Source: Diplosphaera chodatii
Lineage: Eukaryota; Chlorophyta; Trebouxiophyceae; Prasiolales; Stichococcaceae
DNA length: 64,000 bases
Assembly (NCBI GenBank): GCA_032358165.1
Contig: JAALGY010000014.1
Location: forward strand, 620,001 to 684,000
Direction of reading: 5' to 3'
Of the stretch, positions 59,001 through 64,000 are shown piece after piece. Numbering within the stretch: the first letter of the stretch is position 1; every line of letters begins with the position of its first letter. Both the position numbers and the translations under genes were made by a program. The notes below the pieces were generated by a model that was not told the DNA's origin, searched no databases, and saw only the letters and a list, made by a program, of their open reading frames with translations.

Positions 59001-62000
59001 ATGACGCTGCCTTGGATACTGCAAGCCGTTCTCGCAGCTCCGCAGCGGCCTGCTGCGCGGCTGCTGCCGCTGCTTGGGACTCTGCACACTGCGACTGCAG
59101 TGTCTCTGCCGCCTGCTGCGCCGCTGCAGCCACTGACTGCGACTGTGTGAGCTCCTGCTGCAGCGCCTGTGCATCCTGCTGTGCTTCCTGCAGCTGTGCC
59201 TCTGCAGCCGTCAGCTGACTGTGAGCTGCGTGCGCGTCCTGCTGTGCTGCCGCCACCTCGTCGGCTGCTGCATCCGCTGCAGCTGCCCTGTCCGCAGCCA
59301 CACTTGCGGCCGCTGCTTCGGCCACCTTGCTTGCTTGCAGCTGAGCATGCAGCGCCCCAATCTGCATCTCCAAGACAACTGGTTGAGCACATGACCAGCG
59401 TCCTGCATTGTGCATATATCTCAGAACATGTATTGTGTGTGGTCATGACAGTCTTGCGACAAAATCACAAAGGCTATGAGCGCACTTGCGACTGGAAACC
59501 GGCAACGGTATCAGCCAGCTGCTGCTCCAGGGTCGTCGCATGGTCCTGAGCTGCCACCTGCGCGGCACTGGCAACTGCAGCCTCCTGCTGTGCTGCCTGC
59601 ACGCCTGCAGCCTCCGCCCTTGCAGCTGCTATCTCAGCTGCAGCGGCTTCCTGTTCGGCCGCTGCATCTGCTTCCTGCTGCTGCAGCCGCTCCCGCAGCT
59701 CTGCTGTCTCCGCTGCCGCCGCATCGGCAGCTGCTGCCGCCTCTGCTTCCTGCTGCTGCAGCCGTTCCCGCAGCTCTGCTGTCTCCGTCGCCGCTGCGTC
59801 GGCAGCTGCTGCCGCCTCTGCTTCCTGCTGCTGCAGCCGTTCCTGCAGCTCTGCTGTCTCCGCCGCCGCCGCATCGGCAGCTGCTGCCGCCTCTGCTTCC
59901 TGCTGCTGCAGCCGCTCCCGCAGCTCTGCTGTCTGTGCCGACGCCGCATCGGCAGCTGCTGCCGCCTCTGCTTCCTGCTGCTGCAGCCGCTCCTGCAGCT
60001 CTGCTGTCTCCGCCGCCGCCGCATCGGCAGCTGCTGCCGCCTCTGCTTCCTGCTGCTGCAGCCGCTCCCGCAGCTCTGCTGTCTGTGCCGACGCCGCATC
60101 GGCAGCTGCTGCCGCCTCTGCTTCCTGCTGCTGCAGCCGCTCCTGCAGCTCTGCTGTCTCCGCCGCCGCCGCATCGGCAGCTGCTGCCGCCTCTGCTTCC
60201 TGCTGCTGCAGCCGCTCCCGCAGCTCTGCTGTCTCTGCCGACGCCGCATCGGCAGCTGCTGCCGCCTCTGCTTCCTGCTGCTGCAGCCGCTCCCGCAGCT
60301 CTGCTGTCTCCGCCGCCGCCTCCTTGGCAGCTGCTGCCGCCTCTGCTGCCTGCTGCTGCAGCCGCTCCCGCAGCTCAGCTGTCTCCGCCGCCGCCGCATC
60401 GGCAGCTGCTGCCGCCTCTGCTTCCTGCTGCTGCAGGGCCGCCTGCACCTGGGCCAGCTCAGCTTGAGCCGCTGCCAGCTCAGCGCCTGCACCCTGACGA
60501 TCGGCAGCCGAGGCTGCATCCCCTTCTGTGGCTGCAGCCCGCTCCTGCTGCAGGGCCGCCTCAGCAGCCGCCAGCTGCTGTCGTACGCCTTCGAGCTCTG
60601 ACAAGGCGTCCTGAGCTGCTGATGCTGCAGCACGCTCCTGCTGCAGGGCATCCTGCGACTGCGCCAGACGCCGGTGCACATCTGCAAGCTCAGCTGCAGC
60701 GGCCTCCGCAGCTGCAGCAGCTGCCCTGTCCGCAGCCGCACTTGCGGCTGCTGCCTCGGCCGCCCTGCTTGCTTGCAGCTCAGCATGCAGCGCCCCAACC
60801 TGCAACTCTAACACATGTGGTCTAAGCGCATGACCAGGTTCCTGCATTTGTGCACATCACTGCAGAACATGTGTTGAATGTAAGCATGACAGCTTTGCCT
60901 GTAAGAACTTCATACAGGCTACAAAGGGGCGCACTTGCGATTCGAAGTTGGCAGCGTTGTCGGACAGCTGTTGCTCCAGGGTGGCCGCATGAGCCTCTGC
61001 AGCCGCCTGCGCGGCGCTGGCGGCTGCAGCCTCCTGTTGCGCTTCCTGCATGCCTGCAGCCTCCGCCCTTGCAGCTGCAGCGGCTTCTTGTGCGGCCGCT
61101 GCATCTGCTTCCTGCTGCTGCAGCCGCTCCAGCAGCTGCGCTGCCTCCACCGCCGCCGTGTCAGCGGCCGCTGCCGCCTCTGCCTGCTCCTGCTGCAGGG
61201 CCGCCTGCACCTGGGCCAGCTCAGCTTGTACCGCTGCCAGCTCAGCACCTGCAGCCTGACGGTCGGCTGCCGCGGCCGCATCCCCTTCTGTCGCTGCAGC
61301 CCGCTCCTGCTGCAGGGCCGCCTCAGCAGCCACCAGCTGCTGTCGCACACCTTCTAGCTCTGACAGCGCATCCTGAGCAGCCGATGCAGCAGCACGCTCT
61401 TGCTGCAGGGTAACCTCTGACTGCGCCAAACGCTGGTGCACATCTGCAAGCTCAGCTGCAGCGGCCTCTGCAGCTGCAGCAGCCGCCTGCTGCTGTGTCT
61501 GCAACATAGCCTCCGCATCATGCTGCTGCCGTTGCGCCTCTGACAGCTGCTGCTGCACGTCTGCCAGCTGCTGCTGTGTCAGGGCCAGTTTCTCTGCCTC
61601 AGACCCGGCTGCAGATGCTCCCCGCTGCTCACGCTCGGCCAGAGCACCCTGCACGTCCGAGAGCTGCCGCTGCGCCTCTGACAGCTGCTGTTGCGCGTCT
61701 GACAGCTCCACCGCAGCCGCCTCGGCCTTGTAGGCCGCCGCCGCATCACGCTGCGCCGCCTCCGCACCCGCCGCATCCAGCAGCTGCTGCATGTGCATCA
61801 CCTCCTGCTGAGCATCCGATAGCTGGTCCGCTGCTGCCTCTGCTGCTGCCAGCCGGTCCCGCAGCTCGGCTGCTTCTGCCGCGTCCGCCCGCGCCGCCTG
61901 CAGCTGCTGCTGCGCCGACGCGAGATCCGCCTCCAGCACCTCCGCTCGCAGCTGCGCCTCAGCCTGAAGCAAACGCCGCAATTTAGCTTGGACCATCTAC

Positions 62001-64000
62001 TTCATGCCTTGCAGTCCTATACGCTGCCACTTGCTATGCCAACACATCATCCTGACAACAGGTATGTAGAAGCGACAGTGACACAGGCGGCATAGTTGCC
62101 GCGGTGCTGCGCTTGCCTGCTGCTGCTGGAGGCGTGCGCGCTGCTGCGCCAGCTGCGCCTTCAGCGTGGCGGCGGACTCGCGGCTGGCGCGCGCCAGGGC
62201 CTTCGCCTCCGACTCCGCCGCCACCTGCTCCACCTGCCGCATCAGCGCACCAGCCGTCATGACATGACTGGCTTTTGTTCACCGGCCTCAGTAAGAACTT
62301 GGTGATGATGCCTGAATTTGCTGCACGACACAATCAGCGCCTGTGAGATGCTGGCTAGACTTGTCAGCCACTCCAGCCAGCGTCTCACAGCCGGACGATT
62401 ATATTGCGCCAGCCAGAGTCGGGCGCACACTACTCGACTGGCTGGTGACCAGGACTGCACGTTGGGCAGGGTCTGCCAACGGTGTTGCCGACATAACACG
62501 TCACCAAAACAAAAGCGGCGGCACCTTGGCCTGCAGGGTGCTGATGGCCTCCTCCATGCCCTGCAGCTCTGCTTCTGCACTCGCCGCATGAGCCCGCGCC
62601 TCTGCCAGCTCCGCCTCGGCGGCGGACGCGCGCCCCTCGGCGACGGCCACGGCGTCGGCCTGCGCCGCAGCGCCGGCTGCCGCCACGCGCAGCCCGGCAG
62701 CCTCGGCCTCGCTGGCCTGTTCGCAGCACATACCATACTGACTGCACATGAGCACTCGGTACACTGGACGGCGACGTCGGCTGCATTGCAAGTGTCTCGA
62801 TTTGAGGCCCTTGCTATACAGGAGTTGTCACTGCCGCCACCGCACGCAGATTTTTGTCAGTGAGGAAAATATTTCATAGGTCGCCGGCTGTCAGGGCAAG
62901 CCAAACCAGAAGACCCGGCCCTGTGCAGAAGGTCGGGTCAGATGGCGTGCTGGACCTGACAGCGAGCTGAACTAGGAGCAATGTAGTCATTGGCACGACC
63001 TTTGTAGCCATCAGCGAAGATACAGAGCAAGGCGCTGAAGCAGGCCGATGAGGGAACACAGAAGGCCCGTAGAGTCCACCAGCTGAGAGGATTACGCAAA
63101 CTGCAGGCGGAACGAGTGTAAAAGCATGTAGATCAGACACACCAACTTTTCGCTCAACAGGAGTGCATTCTGGAAATGGCCGATATGATACTAAACAGGG
63201 GGTCAGGGACCACTGTGGGGTAGCTATTGCAAAGCACGGAACATTGGTTCGGACCGCCTAGATTTCATTACTTCTGTGAGCAGTGCACCAACAATGCAGA
63301 CCTGGGTGGTACCACACGGAGTGCACTGGGCAGAGACGCGGGGCCTGTAGACGAGGGGAGGCGCACCCGCAGCCGGGCGCGCAGATCGGCCATCTCTTCG
63401 CGCGCGGCCTCCAGCTCGGACTCGGCCACCCGCACGCGCTGCCTGGCCAGCTTGGGCGGGCCGCTGCCGGCAGTGAATAACTGCGCCTGGCAGCGGGAGC
63501 ATGCGCCCGGTCAGCAATGCAGCGAACTTGCCTGTGCTATTGCAAAAATCTGCGACATATGCCCTGGCGTGACCAGACCCTGCGAGCTGTGCAGCCTGAC
63601 ACAGCAGACCGCAGGACCAGCGGTGGCCCGGCCGGCTCCTGGCACTGCTGCTTCCGAGCCAGGCTGCTGGGTAGCTCTTCACCCTGAGGAACTCGGCGGA
63701 GTCAGGTGCAGGTGGTGTGTCATGACTCAGCACAGGGCAGGGCAGCACCCACCGCGTCCCGTGCGCACAGAGCCGCGAGCGCTGCGTCCCGTTCGGCGTG
63801 TGCGGCGGCGGCCTCGGCGGCCGCCTGCGCGGCGTGGCCGCGCAGCAGCTCTGCCGTCTCCCGCAGCGCGGCGGACTCCTCCTGCGCCGCCCCCGCGATG
63901 CTGCGCAGCCGCTGCAGCAGCACACACACACACTCTGAGGCATGATGCCCGTCAGTTCCACCCAACATGCCTATCAAAAGGGAACAGAGAACAGAGACCC
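52562..64000 (-). CDS. Giant coiled-coil golgin with golgin-84/CASP-like tail anchor, 5' partial
   Basis: Golgins tether vesicles and organise Golgi stacks. Nearly every exon on this strand is Ala/Glu/Gln/Leu/Arg coiled coil with conserved acceptors. The main ones are about 63930-63750, 63480-63365, 62715-62520, 62230-62110, 61963-60940, 60808-59487, 59379-58600, 58480-58340, 58155-57995, 57740-57570, 57360-57285, 56860-55430, 55309-55140, 54973-54870, 54705-54608, 54360-54187 and 54060-53970, more than 2,400 residues in the window. The C-terminus has an acidic/proline linker (PQVPSPGAQRPGQDVTLPEA; YDPEAALSDEAADLSDQ) and MLAADRATAAA. It then ends with GLYLKAQPWARLGAAAYLLL and LHLFLLSC before a stop at 52562-52564. 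The pattern L..x.P.ARL....Y..LLHL is the transmembrane tail of golgin-84 and CASP. The N-terminus lies beyond base 64000. Whether everything belongs to one transcript is inferred from uniform content and strand. Confidence 0.8.
52975..53002. repeat. (CAG)n / (CTG)n trinucleotide repeat
   Basis: About nine uninterrupted CAG units on the + strand. On the gene strand it is CTG and lies in the intron a few bases past the donor of the exon ending ADRATAAA. Confidence 0.9.
59671..60495 (-). repeat. 75-bp tandem repeat (25-residue coiled-coil unit)
   Basis: The word CTTCCTGCTGCTGCAG (one copy reads CTGCCTGCTG) recurs at 59671, 59746, 59821, 59896, 59971, 60046, 60121, 60196, 60271, 60346 and 60421, an exact 75-base spacing over eleven positions. 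The encoded unit is ETAELRERLQQQEAEAAAAA followed by DAASA. Between about 59821 and 60270 the units alternate in type (ELQERL with ELRERL), so a 150-bp second-order repeat is nearly identical. The repeat lies inside one golgin exon and does not break its frame. Confidence 0.93.
62716..63364 (-). other. Long intron of the golgin gene
   Basis: About 650 bases without coiled-coil coding between the exons ending near 63365 and starting near 62715, clearly longer than most introns here. No gene is seen inside it on either strand. Confidence 0.5.

Noticed and set aside
59476..60825. Very long open frames on the + strand opposite the golgin (449 and 371 residues here; 417 and 390 residues at 55622-56888)
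   Set aside because: They are the reverse of Ala/Glu/Gln-rich coiled-coil codons, giving Pro/Leu/Ala or Cys/Leu repeats. The 75-bp period is a multiple of three, so all frames stay open; the minus frame has splice-bounded coiled-coil coding and a conserved tail anchor.

Overview
This window looks like nuclear DNA of a GC-rich, intron-dense green alga, most likely a trebouxiophyte such as a Chlorella or Coccomyxa relative. The genes have many short exons with clean GT..AG borders and introns of about 100-400 bases that are rich in TGCA/GCATGC words. The protein set is algal/plant in character: a starch-targeting CBM48 protein, a predicted plastid transit peptide, a hydroxyproline-rich (SPP)n wall-type protein and a plant-type telomere word (CCCTAAA). 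No genome or database search was possible, so exon borders are hand-read from coding homology and splice consensus.

Layout. 178-2447 (+): 3' part of nuclear actin-related protein ARP4. 2782-6701 (+): plastid-targeted, hydrophilic LEA-like protein with a second, lumen-type signal. 7171-17035 (-): a roughly 10 kb gene that appears to join a Dug3-like class II glutamine amidotransferase, a WD40 propeller and a Dug2-like M20 peptidase, i.e. both halves of the yeast glutathione-degrading Dug2-Dug3 complex in one polypeptide. 18228-23381, 24028-29647 and 36442-41826 (all -): three paralogous secreted class 3 lipases, each with a second, usually Ser-less hydrolase-like domain; the third ends in a GPI-type tail. 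31259-35690 (+): a secreted Cys-rich, proline-rich PA14 protein sits between the second and third lipase. 42266-44543 (-): PROTEIN TARGETING TO STARCH (PTST)-like protein, head-to-head with an unrecognised membrane protein at 45024-47483 (+). 48366-51464 (-): secreted four-Kazal-domain protein. 52562-64000 (-, 5' end outside): a giant coiled-coil golgin with a golgin-84/CASP-like tail anchor and a 75-bp internal tandem repeat.

How they fit together. Two genes concern nuclear and Golgi housekeeping (ARP4, golgin), two are plastid-directed (LEA-like, PTST), one is a glutathione catabolism enzyme, and five of the recognised genes encode secreted or surface proteins (three lipases, the PA14/SPP protein, the Kazal protein). 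The fused Dug3-WD40-Dug2 gene is the most notable observation: the stop that would end a separate Dug3 gene lies only a few bases from the only start that a separate Dug2 gene could use, while splicing across that point keeps the frame. No tRNA, rRNA, CRISPR array or intact transposon was recognised.
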